Shown here piece after piece: positions 53,754 through 63,328 of a DNA stretch of 64,000 nucleotides; within the stretch, counting starts at the first letter, position 1, and every line of letters begins with the position of its first letter. Source of the DNA: an uncultured beta proteobacterium. Its GTDB lineage: Bacteria; Pseudomonadota; Gammaproteobacteria; Burkholderiales; SG8-39. The notes beneath the pieces were generated by a model. It made no database searches. It was given only the letters and a program-made list of their open reading frames with translations, and was not told where the DNA came from. The DNA is taken from the NCBI GenBank assembly GCA_903859155.1, contig CAIOLO010000037.1, forward strand, positions 62,001-126,000, given 5' to 3'. The position numbers and the translations under genes are program-made.

Positions 53754-54596
53754 ATGAAAACGGCGCGTCGATTTTTATCCGGGTCTCTTTTGGGGATAAG
53801 CATTTCTCTGGCGCCTGCCGCCGTTGGAACGGGATGGGCTCAAACCGATGTGCTGATCGAAGTCAATCGGGGAAGAACTGAAGGGGTATTCAACTCGGGC
53901 CCCGTTTTCCAACGGGCGATTCTGAGCAAGCCTGCGCAGCCGGCTGAGGCGGCAATATTATATTTTCGCGGGAGCCCCGGGATAGCACAAATCAAAACCG
54001 TCGAAGACAAATCGCGTAACTTTCAGCCCTTTATGCGCATTAATCAACAGTTGTTCCTCAACGAAAACATTGCACTGGTGCTGATGGATTGCCCTACCGA
54101 CAAGTGGAACGGATGCTCTGAGTCCTATCGTCTGTCGCAAGAGCATGCGGATGACGTGAGAAGCGTAATTCGCGTTCTCAGGGAGCAACACGGGATTGCA
54201 AATATATACGTCATGGGCCATAGCATGGGCGCGAGCAGTTCGCGGGGATTGGCGAAGAGTCTTGGCAATGAAATTGCCGGAAGTATTCATTCGGCGGCCA
54301 TGAACGTCGCGGCGAGAAATGGCTTTGGCGCCTCGTTTCTCCGTTTCCCTTACAGCGCGTTACCGGCACCGCAGCTGCATATTCACAACGAAAACGATGC
54401 CTGTCCGAGCACGCCTTACGCTCCCGTCAAGGATTACGCCGGAGACAATCTCACCACGGTAAAGGGCGGCATCGCTGAGGGAGATCCCTGTGGAGGCGGG
54501 CATTTGCACTCCCATCAGGGGCGCGAGGAACTCGTTGTAAAAGCCATCATTTCGTGGGTAAAGACGAAGAAGGTACAAGCCGTCATTGGGGAATGA
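53754..54596 (+). CDS. Secreted alpha/beta hydrolase
   Basis: From the ATG at 53754 (AGGAGG upstream) the product is 280 residues with a signal peptide (FLSGSLLGISISLAPAAVGT). The nucleophile S157 lies in YVMGHSMGASSSR, an Asp in NENDACPSTPY and a His in GGGHLHSHQG, completing a triad. Cysteines in MDCPTDKWNGCSE probably form disulfides. The specific ester or amide substrate is unknown. Its base composition is lower in GC than the surrounding genes. Confidence 0.78.
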   Translation: MKTARRFLSGSLLGISISLAPAAVGTGWAQTDVLIEVNRGRTEGVFNSGPVFQRAILSKPAQPAEAAILYFRGSPGIAQIKTVEDKSRNFQPFMRINQQLFLNENIALVLMDCPTDKWNGCSESYRLSQEHADDVRSVIRVLREQHGIANIYVMGHSMGASSSRGLAKSLGNEIAGSIHSAAMNVAARNGFGASFLRFPYSALPAPQLHIHNENDACPSTPYAPVKDYAGDNLTTVKGGIAEGDPCGGGHLHSHQGREELVVKAIISWVKTKKVQAVIGE

Positions 54597-54762
54597 TTTG
54601 GCCGGCGGCGCGCCGTCCTCGACGATGGCGGATTTTCCAGACTTTGCAATCGCGACGATCACGCGCCTGACCGACTTCAGTCCTGCGCCATGTTTTCTCT
54701 CCTCGAAAAATGCCTTTGGAAAAACTGATCCTGCTGCCGAGGTCAATCGCTGCCGCCAGGCC

Positions 54763-56529
54763 TCAGGGCGGCGCCGCGCGCAAACTGCGCGTCTGCTCCT
54801 CGTCGACGGCCCCGTCCTCGCCCAGAGCAACGCCGTAGAGTTCGCGCGCTGCCTGCGCGCTGACATAGCCCTGGCGCACATCGTCGGCGACGCGCCTGGG
54901 CTCGCGCTCGCGCGCCGGCCCGAAGCCCCCGCCGCCGCCGGCGCGGTAGATGTACTGGTCGCCCGGTTTCAGGCGGATCTGCGAGACCTTGCCGTTGGGA
55001 AGATCGTTGATCTCCCTGCCCTCGATGCGCAAGGCGGCCTCGTTGCCCATCGCGGCCATGCCTCCGGCCAGGCCCCAGGGCTTGCAATGCACCCGGTCCA
55101 TGCGCAGGTTGGCCGTGATCGGCGCGCGCGCGCGCACCACCTGCTCGGTCCCCAGGCCGCCGCGGTACTTGCCGGCACCGCCGGAATCGTCGCGCAATGC
55201 ATGGCGCTCGAAGAGAATCGGGTACTTGGCCTCCACCTGCTCGCAGGGGCTGATGTGTGTGTCGCCGTCATTCAGGCACACCGTGGCATTCATGCCGTCC
55301 TCGTTGTACTTGGCGCCCCAGCCGCCGCCCATCGGACCGGTGTTGCCGAGGAAGAAACGGCCGTCGCGCGGTGAAATGCCGCTGAAGTTGGAGGTCATCA
55401 GGTCGGCGAAGTGGCCGGCGATGGTGCGCTTGGGAACCGCCTTCTCCATCGATTTGAGAATGGTGTCGGCCACCGTCATCGGGTAGGACATCCAGTTGCG
55501 CATGGCCGCCGGGCGTACCGCGCTGACCACGGTACCGGGCTTCATCAGCACCGTCAACGCGCGAAAGCTGCCCTCGTTGATTGGATAGTCGGTGGGCGAG
55601 GTCAGGCATTTGTAGGCCAGTTGCGCGCAGCCGGTGCCTGTCGTTGCAGCCGCATTGAACGCCCCGCGCACCTGCTGGCTCACGTCCGAGAGATCGATGA
55701 TCATCTCCTCGCCCCTGACCGTCACCTTGACGCGGATGGGCACACGCTTGCCGATTTCCACGCCGTCGTCATCCATGAACGAATCGGCTTCGTAGACGCC
55801 GTCGGGAATGCTGCGGGTGCGCGCGCGCGCCGCCTGTTCCGAGTAGTCCATGATGTTGCGAATGGCGCCCAGCACCTGAGCGCGTCCGTAGCGATCCAGC
55901 AGTTCGAGAAAGCGGCGCTCGCCGGTTTTCAGCGCCGTCACCTGCGCTCTCAGGTCGCCCATCGCCAACTCCGGTATGCGCACGTTCATGCGGATCAGGT
56001 CGACCAGATCCTGGTTCACCACGCCGGCGCTCTGATACTTCATGATGGGAATCTGGATGCCCTCGGAATAGATGTCCGTGGTGGCGCCGCCCAGCACCCC
56101 GCCGACATCGCGCCAGTGCCCCATGCAGCAGGAAAATCCGCACAGCTTGCCCTGGTGAAAAATGGGCATGCTGAAGGTGAAATGGTTGAGGTGGCTGCCG
56201 GTGATGTAGGAATCGTTGGTCACGAGGATATCGCCAGGCACAAAACCATCCTTGCCGAAATGCGCGATCTTCGCCCGGATGGTCTCCGCCATGCCGCGGA
56301 TGAAAAGCGGCAGGCCCATGCCGATGGAGACCGTCTCGCCCTCGGCGGTGTACAGCCCGACGGTGAAATCCAGCCCTTCGTAGATGATCATGTTGTAGGC
56401 GGTCCGCATGAGGTTGGTCTTCATCTCCTCGGTCACCGCGAGCACGCCGTTGCGAACGATTTCTGTGAGCACCGGATCGGGCCTGATGGCAGGCCTGGCC
56501 TGACGGCGCGCCGCTTTCCTGTTGTTCAA
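54763..56529 (-). CDS. Hydantoinase B/oxoprolinase-type subunit (orphan)
   Basis: A 588-residue HyuB protein: LTEIVRNGVLAVTEEMKTNL, DILVTNDSYITGSHLNHFTF, GGWGAKYNEDGMNATVCLND and YRGGLGTEQVVRAR. HyuB normally needs HyuA for ATP-dependent ring opening of hydantoins, 5-oxoproline or acetone-carboxylase-like reactions, but no HyuA gene is adjacent. The start is a TTG without a close ribosome-binding site; a later start would cut conserved residues. Confidence 0.85.
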   Translation of the reverse strand: MNNRKAARRQARPAIRPDPVLTEIVRNGVLAVTEEMKTNLMRTAYNMIIYEGLDFTVGLYTAEGETVSIGMGLPLFIRGMAETIRAKIAHFGKDGFVPGDILVTNDSYITGSHLNHFTFSMPIFHQGKLCGFSCCMGHWRDVGGVLGGATTDIYSEGIQIPIMKYQSAGVVNQDLVDLIRMNVRIPELAMGDLRAQVTALKTGERRFLELLDRYGRAQVLGAIRNIMDYSEQAARARTRSIPDGVYEADSFMDDDGVEIGKRVPIRVKVTVRGEEMIIDLSDVSQQVRGAFNAAATTGTGCAQLAYKCLTSPTDYPINEGSFRALTVLMKPGTVVSAVRPAAMRNWMSYPMTVADTILKSMEKAVPKRTIAGHFADLMTSNFSGISPRDGRFFLGNTGPMGGGWGAKYNEDGMNATVCLNDGDTHISPCEQVEAKYPILFERHALRDDSGGAGKYRGGLGTEQVVRARAPITANLRMDRVHCKPWGLAGGMAAMGNEAALRIEGREINDLPNGKVSQIRLKPGDQYIYRAGGGGGFGPAREREPRRVADDVRQGYVSAQAARELYGVALGEDGAVDEEQTRSLRAAPP

Positions 56530-56787
56530 ATTTGCGATTTTCTACTCCCCGCGAGCGTCGAGACTCTCAACCCGTGACTCTAGCAGGAAGGCACATCGTT
56601 CACGTCCCCGCTGCGCAAATTGCCCAGGCGCGCCTATGGAACTTAAGCGCAACGCATGCTCAAGGTGGATAATGCGCCGGGGAATTTTCGACCAGTTTCA
56701 AGTGAGGGATATTGACCTCACACCCTGAACCAAGTGCCTTACGTGTCATGCTGAAACCGCCTTTTCAGTAACCTGGGAGCAAGCAAC

Positions 56788-57486
56788 ATGCACAAATATT
56801 CGGTTTCGGAATCCGTCAAACAGCGGGTGCTGCGGCGGCGTGACCGTGTGATCGCCATGGACGTGATCGAAGGCCCGCGCACCGCTTTCGTCGTGGTCGA
56901 CATGCAGAATTATTTCGTCGGCAAGGGTTTTCCAGCTGAGATTCCGCTGGCGCGCGAGATCGTCCCGGCGATCAATCGCATGGCTGCGGCGCTGCGCGCC
57001 GTCGGCGGCACCGTGATCTGGGTTCAGACCACGGCCGTCGGCGCCCTGGAAACCTGGGGCAACCACCATCGCTGTTTTCTAAGTCCTGCGGCCGCCGCCA
57101 AGCGCATCGCGCAACTGGCGGAAGGCAGCGAGGATTTCCGCCTGTATCCGGAACTGGATGCGCAGCCTGGCGACCTGCGCGTGAAAAAGATCAAGTACAG
57201 CGCCATGATCCAGGGTTCGTCGGACCTGCCCGCAGTGCTCACGCGCCACGGCATCGACACCTTGCTCATCGGCGGCACGACCACCAACACCTGCTGCGAA
57301 TCCACCGCGCGCGATGCGGCGATGCTCGACTATCGCGTGGCAATGCTCTCCGATTGCAACGCCACCCGCGACGACGCCGAGCATGCGATGACGCTGGACC
57401 ATTTCCAGGTCGTATTCGGCGATGTCATGACCAACGACGAGGCGATAGCGCGCCTCGCTCCGACTGCGCAGCGCACCAGCGCCTGA
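56788..57486 (+). CDS. Isochorismatase-family hydrolase (RutB/N-carbamoyl amidase-like)
   Basis: The 232-residue enzyme has D38 in VVVDMQNYF, K136 in KKIKYSAM and the active-site Cys in GGTTTNTCCESTARDAAMLD. The TNTCCESTARDA block is like ureidoacrylate amidohydrolase RutB and N-carbamoyl hydrolases. Beside an orphan hydantoinase B, it could take the N-carbamoyl product of ring opening, but the two genes are divergent. Inference only. Confidence 0.83.
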   Translation: MHKYSVSESVKQRVLRRRDRVIAMDVIEGPRTAFVVVDMQNYFVGKGFPAEIPLAREIVPAINRMAAALRAVGGTVIWVQTTAVGALETWGNHHRCFLSPAAAAKRIAQLAEGSEDFRLYPELDAQPGDLRVKKIKYSAMIQGSSDLPAVLTRHGIDTLLIGGTTTNTCCESTARDAAMLDYRVAMLSDCNATRDDAEHAMTLDHFQVVFGDVMTNDEAIARLAPTAQRTSA

Positions 57487-57557
57487 ACCGCGGACCTGCA
57501 ACCGGTCCCATCGGCCGCTGGAAGCCGGCAGTCGAGACCCGGCTGCCCCGAGTGGCT

Positions 57558-58577
57558 CTATTCCGCCTGAACCCCGGCCATGCGGATCACAACGCCCCAG
57601 CGCGATGTTTCGTCGCGCACGAATGCGCTGAATTCCTCGGGCGAAGCCGAGACCACGACGTCGGTCTGCAGCCCCAGAAGTTTCTCCCTGATCGCGCTGC
57701 CCCGCATCGCGGCCACGGTATCCCGATAGATCTTCGCGATGACATCTCGCGGTGTGCCCGCAGGTGACGAAACCCCGGTCCAGGTCGAAAACTCAATGCC
57801 TTTGAGGCCGGACTCGGCCATGGTGGGCACCTCGGGCAATATGGAAGAACGTTCGGCGGTCGAAACGGCAAGCGGCCGCAACGCGCCTGAGCGGATGTGC
57901 GGCAGGCTGGAGGCGACCGGATCGTAGACCATCTGCACTTCGCCGGCCACCGCGGCGGTGAGCCCCGGGCCGCTACCCTTGTAGGGCACATGCAGGTACT
58001 GTACCCCGGCCGCCGCCGCGAACATTTCAACGGCCAGATGCCCCGTCAGCCCTTTTCCGGGTGATGAATAGGCCACTTGCCCGGGCCGCGCCTTGCTGTA
58101 TTCGATGAACTCGCGCAGCGTCTTTACCGGCACCTTGGGGTTCACCATCAGCACCGAAGGCGAAGACGAGAGCAACGTGATGTGAGCAAAATCCCTGGCG
58201 GCGTCGTAGGGCATCTTGGCAAATAGGTGGGGTGCAACGACATTCGCCGCGCTGGTCGTGATCAACAGGGTATAACCGTCCGGGGGCGACTTGGCGACGT
58301 AATCGGCGCCAATGATTCCGCTTGCGCCCGCACGATTGTCAACCACGGCCTGCCTGCCCCAGGATTTTGACAGCGCATCGGCGAGCAGGCGGGCGGTGAT
58401 GTCGGTGATGCCACCCGGAGGGAAGCCGAGCACGATGCGCACCGGTCGCACCGGGAAATCCTGTGCCGCGGCGCTCGTGGCGACAAAACCGAATGAGGCC
58501 GCGCAAATGCCAGCCAGCGCAAGTCGGAAAAAACCGGCGCACGGCGCCTGCAGAAGTGTCTTAACAGGTGTAGGCAT
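57558..58577 (-). CDS. Bug-family periplasmic binding protein 10
   Basis: A 339-residue protein with a long signal peptide region (FFRLALAGICAASFGFVATS), then FPVRPVRIVLGFPPGGITDI, RQAVVDNRAGASGIIGADYV and SPPDGYTLLIT. It has the standard ligand loop PGGITD. It converges on the isochorismatase gene and may supply its substrate. Confidence 0.9.
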   Translation of the reverse strand: MPTPVKTLLQAPCAGFFRLALAGICAASFGFVATSAAAQDFPVRPVRIVLGFPPGGITDITARLLADALSKSWGRQAVVDNRAGASGIIGADYVAKSPPDGYTLLITTSAANVVAPHLFAKMPYDAARDFAHITLLSSSPSVLMVNPKVPVKTLREFIEYSKARPGQVAYSSPGKGLTGHLAVEMFAAAAGVQYLHVPYKGSGPGLTAAVAGEVQMVYDPVASSLPHIRSGALRPLAVSTAERSSILPEVPTMAESGLKGIEFSTWTGVSSPAGTPRDVIAKIYRDTVAAMRGSAIREKLLGLQTDVVVSASPEEFSAFVRDETSRWGVVIRMAGVQAE

Positions 58578-58731
58578 GGAATCCCCTTTGTCTCAGGTCA
58601 GCGATCGAAAAAACATTCTTCACGTACAAAACACTTCAGGGAAATAATAAAGGAAAGATCCCGCGTTCATATCCTGAAATGCTGTGCGGCAACTGAGACT
58701 CCGGCAGTATCGCCCGCGAGACCCAAGCCGG

Positions 58732-59049
58732 TCAGCGGGCGAAGCGCTTGACCAGAGTCATCAGTTCGTCCACCGCCGCGTCGCCATCGCCTGACTGGAT
58801 CGCCGACCGGACGCAGCCGTTGGTGTGGCTCTCGAGCAGCTGCATCGCCAGCGCATCGAGCGCGGACTGGATCGCGGCGATCTGGGTCAGGATGTCCACG
58901 CAATAGCGGTCATCCTCGACCATCTTCGCGACCCCGCGCGCCTGGCCCTCGATCCGGTTGAGCCGTTTGAGCAGGGCCGGTTTGTTGGGCTGCACCACCG
59001 AAGGATGGGCGTGGTGCTCGCATTTGCGGGTTTCAGCCCGCGACGTCAT
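58732..59049 (-). CDS. csoR: Copper-sensing repressor CsoR
   Basis: A 105-residue all-helical regulator with the Cu(I) ligands C50 (DDRYCVDIL), H75 and C79 (LESHTNGCV), the C-H-C set that marks CsoR rather than RcnR or FrmR. The N-terminus carries an extra CEHHAH cluster that could bind metal too. It is the last gene of copA-copZ-csoR and probably binds the two operators before copA. Its ATG overlaps copZ. Confidence 0.9.
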   Translation of the reverse strand: MTSRAETRKCEHHAHPSVVQPNKPALLKRLNRIEGQARGVAKMVEDDRYCVDILTQIAAIQSALDALAMQLLESHTNGCVRSAIQSGDGDAAVDELMTLVKRFAR

Positions 59050-59242
59050 ATCCTGCCTCGGACACCGCGCGCATGATCTGTTCCAGGTTCACTTTTGCCG
59101 CGTCATAGTCCACCAGCGCGCTCTTGTTTTCCAGCGACACATCCGCCTTGAGCACCCCGTCGAGGCCGCTCAACACACGATTGACGCTGCTCACGCAACC
59201 GCCGCAGGTCATGCCGGAAATATTCAATTTGGCCGTTTGCAT
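59033..59242 (-). CDS. copZ: Copper chaperone CopZ
   Basis: A 69-residue heavy-metal-associated domain with the ligand motif GMTCGGCVSSV. It carries Cu(I) to the ATPase CopA and CsoR. It starts 39 bases after copA ends and overlaps the csoR start by 17 bases. Confidence 0.9.
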   Translation of the reverse strand: MQTAKLNISGMTCGGCVSSVNRVLSGLDGVLKADVSLENKSALVDYDAAKVNLEQIMRAVSEAGYDVAG

Positions 59243-59281
59243 CGTTTTTTCTCCTGTTGTGAAAAATGAATTCTGCGCTGC

Positions 59282-61681
59282 TCAACGCCGCCGCCAGCGC
59301 CGCAGCAGCAGCGAGTTGCTGACCACCGATACCGAGGACATCGCCATCGCCGCCCCGGCAATCACCGGGTTCAGCATTCCCGCCGCCGCAAGCGGAATGC
59401 CCAGCACGTTGTAGACGAAAGCGAAGAACAGATTCTGCCTTATCTTCGCCAGCGTGGCGCGCGACAGGCTGATCGCGTCGACCACCGACAGCAGGTCGTT
59501 GCGCATCAGCGCGATGTCCGCGGCTTCGATGGCAACATCCGAGCCCGCGCCGATGGCGAAACTGACATCGGCAGCGGCAAGCGCAGGCGCGTCGTTGACG
59601 CCGTCGCCGACCATGCCGACCACGTGCCCGGCGGATTTGTATTCGGCCACCGCCGCCGCCTTGTCGCCGGGCAGCACCTGCGCGCGGTAGCTGCTCACAC
59701 CGGCGGCTGCGGCGATCGCCCTGGCGGTTGCCTCGTTGTCCCCGGTCAACATCACCACCTCGATGCCCATGCCCCTTAACAACCCGACCGCTTCGCGGGA
59801 ACTGGCACGCAGCTGGTCGGCAATGGCGAGATACCCCAGCACGCGTCCGGCGGCGGCGATGCCGACAACGGTCTTGCCCTGATTGACAAACGGCGTGATC
59901 CGCGCCAGGTCGACGGCAAAGCCGGCCTCGGTCAGGTAGGCCGGCGCGCCCAGCACCACCTTGTGTTCGCCACCCAGGGCGGGCAGCTCCAGCAGCGCCT
60001 CAATGCCCTTGCCGGTCACCGAGCGGAAATCGCGGATCGGTGTCAGCTGCAGCTTGTGTTCCTTGGCCTGCGCAACAATCGCCTGCGCCAGCGGATGGGC
60101 CGAACCCGATTCGATGCTCGCCGCAACCCTGATCAGATCCGGCCCGGAAAACCCGTCTGCCGGCAGAATATCGGTGACCACCGGCTTGCCCTCGGTGAGC
60201 GTGCCGGTCTTGTCGAGAATGAGCGTGCGGATCTTCTCCGCCTGTTCCAGCGCCACCGCGTTCTTGACCAGCACTCCTGCCTGCGCGCCGCGACCGGTGC
60301 CCACCATGATGGCCGTCGGTGTCGCCAGGCCGAGCGCGCACGGGCAGGCGATGACCAGCACCGCGACCGCATTCACCAGCGCCGGCGCGAGTTCGCCGCC
60401 GAGGCCCCACCACAGTACGAAGGTCAGCACGCTGAGCGCGACGACCACCGGCACGAAGACCCCGGCCACCCGGTCGGCCAGGCGCTGGATCGGCGCCTTG
60501 CTGCCCTGGGCCTCGCGCACCAGGCGGATGATGCCCGCCAGCAAGGTGGTCGCACCGACGCCCTGGGCGGTGCAACGCAGCAGGCCCTGCTGATTGAGGG
60601 TGCCGGCATAAACCCTGGCGCCGCTGTACTTGTCCACCGGAAGGCTCTCCCCGGTGAGCATGCTCTCGTCGACGCCGGATTCGCCGCTCGCCACCAGACC
60701 GTCGACGGGGATGCTTTCACCGGCGCGCACCACGAAAATATCGCCGACCTGCAGGCTCTCGACCGGAACATCGACCAGCTCGCCGCCGCGCTCCACACGC
60801 GCGGTCTTGGGCTGCAGGCGCACCAGCGCCTCGATCGCGGCGGAGGTTTTCAGCCGCGCGCGCGCCTCGAGCAGCTTGCCCAGCAGCACCAGCGTGATGA
60901 TCACCGCGCTCGCTTCAAAATAGACATGCTGATGTTCGAGTCCGGACAGCGTCACCACTGCGCTCAGGCCCCAAGCCATGGTCGTGCCCAGCGCCACCAG
61001 CACGTCCATGTTGGCACCGCCGCCGCGCAGCGCCTTCCAGCCACCCACATAAAAGCGGCTGCCGATCCAGAACTGCACCGGTGTCGCCAGCGCCAGTTGC
61101 AGCCAGCGCGGCAGCAGTTCGGCGTGGCCCTGCCCGAACATCGAGAACATCTCCACCACCAGAGGCAGGCTCAGCGCAATGGAAACCCACAGCAGACGCA
61201 GTTCCGCGGCATAGCGGGCGGCGCGACGCGCCTTTTCTTCGGCAGCGCCCGCCTCGACACACTCGCGCCCCTCGTAACCGGCCGCGCGGATCGCAGCGGC
61301 AATCTGCTCGACTGTGGCGAGTCCCGGCACATAGTGGACCCTGGCGGTCTCGCTGGCGAAATTGACTTCGGCGCGGACTCCCGCAAGCTTGTTCAAGACC
61401 TTTTCGATGCGCGCCGCGCAGGCCACGCAGGTCATGCCGTAGAGGGAAAACTCAGTAACCTGCTCGGGTACCGCATACCCGGTCTTGCGGATTGCCTCAA
61501 CCACGCCAGAGGGCGAGCTTGCGCCGGGCTGGAGAGTCACCCGAGCCGATTCGGAAGCGAAATTCACCTTCGCCACCACGCCCGGCAACCGGTTCAAACT
61601 CTTTTCAATGCGGGCGGCACAGGCAACGCAGGTCATGCCTTCGATCGGCAAGTCCAGGCGAAATGTCGGCGAGGATTCCAT
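59282..61681 (-). CDS. copA: Cu(I)-exporting P-type ATPase CopA
   Basis: The 799-residue pump has two N-terminal metal-binding domains, each with [13 protein letters not shown], then eight helices with the transport site CPC in [13 protein letters not shown], the phosphorylation loop [12 protein letters not shown], the HP motif in GSAHPLAQA and [11 protein letters not shown]. These mark a P1B-1 copper exporter. It opens the copper operon; the 5' leader is about 30 to 35 bases. Confidence 0.95.
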   Translation of the reverse strand: MESSPTFRLDLPIEGMTCVACAARIEKSLNRLPGVVAKVNFASESARVTLQPGASSPSGVVEAIRKTGYAVPEQVTEFSLYGMTCVACAARIEKVLNKLAGVRAEVNFASETARVHYVPGLATVEQIAAAIRAAGYEGRECVEAGAAEEKARRAARYAAELRLLWVSIALSLPLVVEMFSMFGQGHAELLPRWLQLALATPVQFWIGSRFYVGGWKALRGGGANMDVLVALGTTMAWGLSAVVTLSGLEHQHVYFEASAVIITLVLLGKLLEARARLKTSAAIEALVRLQPKTARVERGGELVDVPVESLQVGDIFVVRAGESIPVDGLVASGESGVDESMLTGESLPVDKYSGARVYAGTLNQQGLLRCTAQGVGATTLLAGIIRLVREAQGSKAPIQRLADRVAGVFVPVVVALSVLTFVLWWGLGGELAPALVNAVAVLVIACPCALGLATPTAIMVGTGRGAQAGVLVKNAVALEQAEKIRTLILDKTGTLTEGKPVVTDILPADGFSGPDLIRVAASIESGSAHPLAQAIVAQAKEHKLQLTPIRDFRSVTGKGIEALLELPALGGEHKVVLGAPAYLTEAGFAVDLARITPFVNQGKTVVGIAAAGRVLGYLAIADQLRASSREAVGLLRGMGIEVVMLTGDNEATARAIAAAAGVSSYRAQVLPGDKAAAVAEYKSAGHVVGMVGDGVNDAPALAAADVSFAIGAGSDVAIEAADIALMRNDLLSVVDAISLSRATLAKIRQNLFFAFVYNVLGIPLAAAGMLNPVIAGAAMAMSSVSVVSNSLLLRRWRRR

Positions 61682-61720
61682 GAAGCCTGCTCAGTGTGCA
61701 GCGATATCGCTACCAGCCGG

Positions 61721-61766
61721 ACCATATACCCCTTACGGGTATTTGTCAAATACCCATCAGGGGTAT
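61721..61766 (-). promoter_or_regulatory. copA promoter with two CsoR-type operators
   Basis: On the minus strand TTGACA (61749-61744), 17 bases and TATGGT (61726-61721) form a near-consensus promoter. ATACCCCTTACGGGTAT (61726-61742) lies in the spacer and ATACCCATCAGGGGTAT (61750-61766) just upstream of the -35. The TACCC/GGGTA symmetry is the CsoR operator type, so apo-CsoR would block polymerase. Confidence 0.75.
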
Positions 61767-61935
61767 ATAGAAGAAGCCGCCCCGCCCGCGCCGTGCGGGC
61801 AAAACCGTCCCGGACCATCCGCGATACCGGCATTGCATCGATGAGCGCAGGCACCTGATGCTTCGCCGCCAGACGATGCGCATGTCTCCCGTGGGGAGAA
61901 TCATCGACAAGGAGCGTTCCCTTGCACGCCGCGCA

Positions 61936-63291
61936 TCACGCAGACGCGCCCAGCCCGCGACATCCTGCCACGGTTTCAAGGGACTGAAGGGTCTGGTAGA
62001 GCCGGAGCGCGTCGTGCTCCTTCATGGCGGCGCAGGTGCAATCGAGAAACTTCGTCCGCAGGGTGTTCTGGTCGAGCGAAATCGCCTTGTCACGGGGCGC
62101 CTGCAATGCCAGCGTATGCTTTGTCCCATCGCGCATCCTGATCTCCAGCAGGTCATCCGGCTGCTGCTTGAACGAACCCATGTCGCGCGCCGGGTCAAGC
62201 ACCCGAGTGACCTTGGCCATCAGCGCGCGCACATCGGGCCGGTTCACAAAGGCATCGTCGAGTTCCGCAAGCGTCACCCGTCCGGCGATGATCGAGCAGG
62301 CGACTGCAAACTCGGCGCTGAACTTCGCATCGAGCGCGTTTTTTGGGTCGGTATGCACCAGTGAAACAACCCGCGAGGGCCCGGTATGAAAATCCACCGC
62401 GGCCACTTCCCCGGGCGCCACCGCATGCTGTGCAAGGTAGCGAGTCAAGCCGTCGAGGATGCGATGCGAGCCATAGCACATGGGATACAGCTTGATGCTG
62501 ATGCCGTGGTCGACAATGTGCCAGTTCTTGTTGAAATGGGCGGGACGATCGAAATCCACCTTGCCGTGCGGTGAAACCGCCGCGAGAAAGCCGCTGGCGT
62601 GATCGAATATATCCGGCGATGCGCTCATGCCCGCCTGCGCGTAACGCGCGGACATGAGGCCGGCGGCGGCGGCCCGTCCGGCGTGGAAAGGCTTGGTCAT
62701 GGTTCCAAAATTGGCGACCAGGCCGGCAGCCTGCGAAGCGGCGATGGAGACGGCGCGGCTGGCCGCCTCGGCATCGAGGCGCAATAATTTGGCGACACCC
62801 GCGGCGGCCGCAATTGCGCCGAAGGTGCCGGTCGGATGCCAGCCCTTGGTGTGGTGCGGGTCGGCATCGCGCGAGGCGAGCTCGCTCCAGACCTCGTAGG
62901 CGGTCACGAACGCATTGATGACGTCGCGCCCGGATGCGTCCATGCTTTCGGCCTGCGCCAGAATCGCCGGGGCCATCGCCACGCTGGGATGCGCGGGGTG
63001 AAAGGCAATGCCCACGTCGTCATAGTCATGCGCGTGACCGGCGACGCCGTTGACCAGAGCGGCGACGCGGGCATCCGCGCGCTGTTTGGAAAACAGGACG
63101 GAGGACTCACCGCGGTCGCCAATCGTCTCGAAAGAGGCGATCAGCCGCGTTACCGGCGCATCGCGCCCGAGAATGGTCACCGCGGCATAGTCGCTCAACG
63201 CGTTTTTTGCCGCGCCGATGGCCCCGGGAGGAATGACCTCGTAACTCATCCCGGAAATGTACGCGCCGACAGCCGCTGTCAAATGCCCCAT
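61936..63291 (-). CDS. MmgE/PrpD family protein
   Basis: From the ATG at 63291 the product is 451 residues; an ATG three codons up is equally possible. The family motifs [40 protein letters not shown] and KLYPMCYGSHRILDGL are clear. Members include 2-methylcitrate dehydratase and related lyases. The next gene is a CoA-transferase, so a role in acyl or organic-acid breakdown is likely. No prpC or prpB is seen, so PrpD itself is not claimed. Confidence 0.87.
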   Translation of the reverse strand: MGHLTAAVGAYISGMSYEVIPPGAIGAAKNALSDYAAVTILGRDAPVTRLIASFETIGDRGESSVLFSKQRADARVAALVNGVAGHAHDYDDVGIAFHPAHPSVAMAPAILAQAESMDASGRDVINAFVTAYEVWSELASRDADPHHTKGWHPTGTFGAIAAAAGVAKLLRLDAEAASRAVSIAASQAAGLVANFGTMTKPFHAGRAAAAGLMSARYAQAGMSASPDIFDHASGFLAAVSPHGKVDFDRPAHFNKNWHIVDHGISIKLYPMCYGSHRILDGLTRYLAQHAVAPGEVAAVDFHTGPSRVVSLVHTDPKNALDAKFSAEFAVACSIIAGRVTLAELDDAFVNRPDVRALMAKVTRVLDPARDMGSFKQQPDDLLEIRMRDGTKHTLALQAPRDKAISLDQNTLRTKFLDCTCAAMKEHDALRLYQTLQSLETVAGCRGLGASA

Positions 63292-63328
63292 GGTGCCCAT
63301 CCTGTCTGAAATTGAAATCCGGGGTAAT

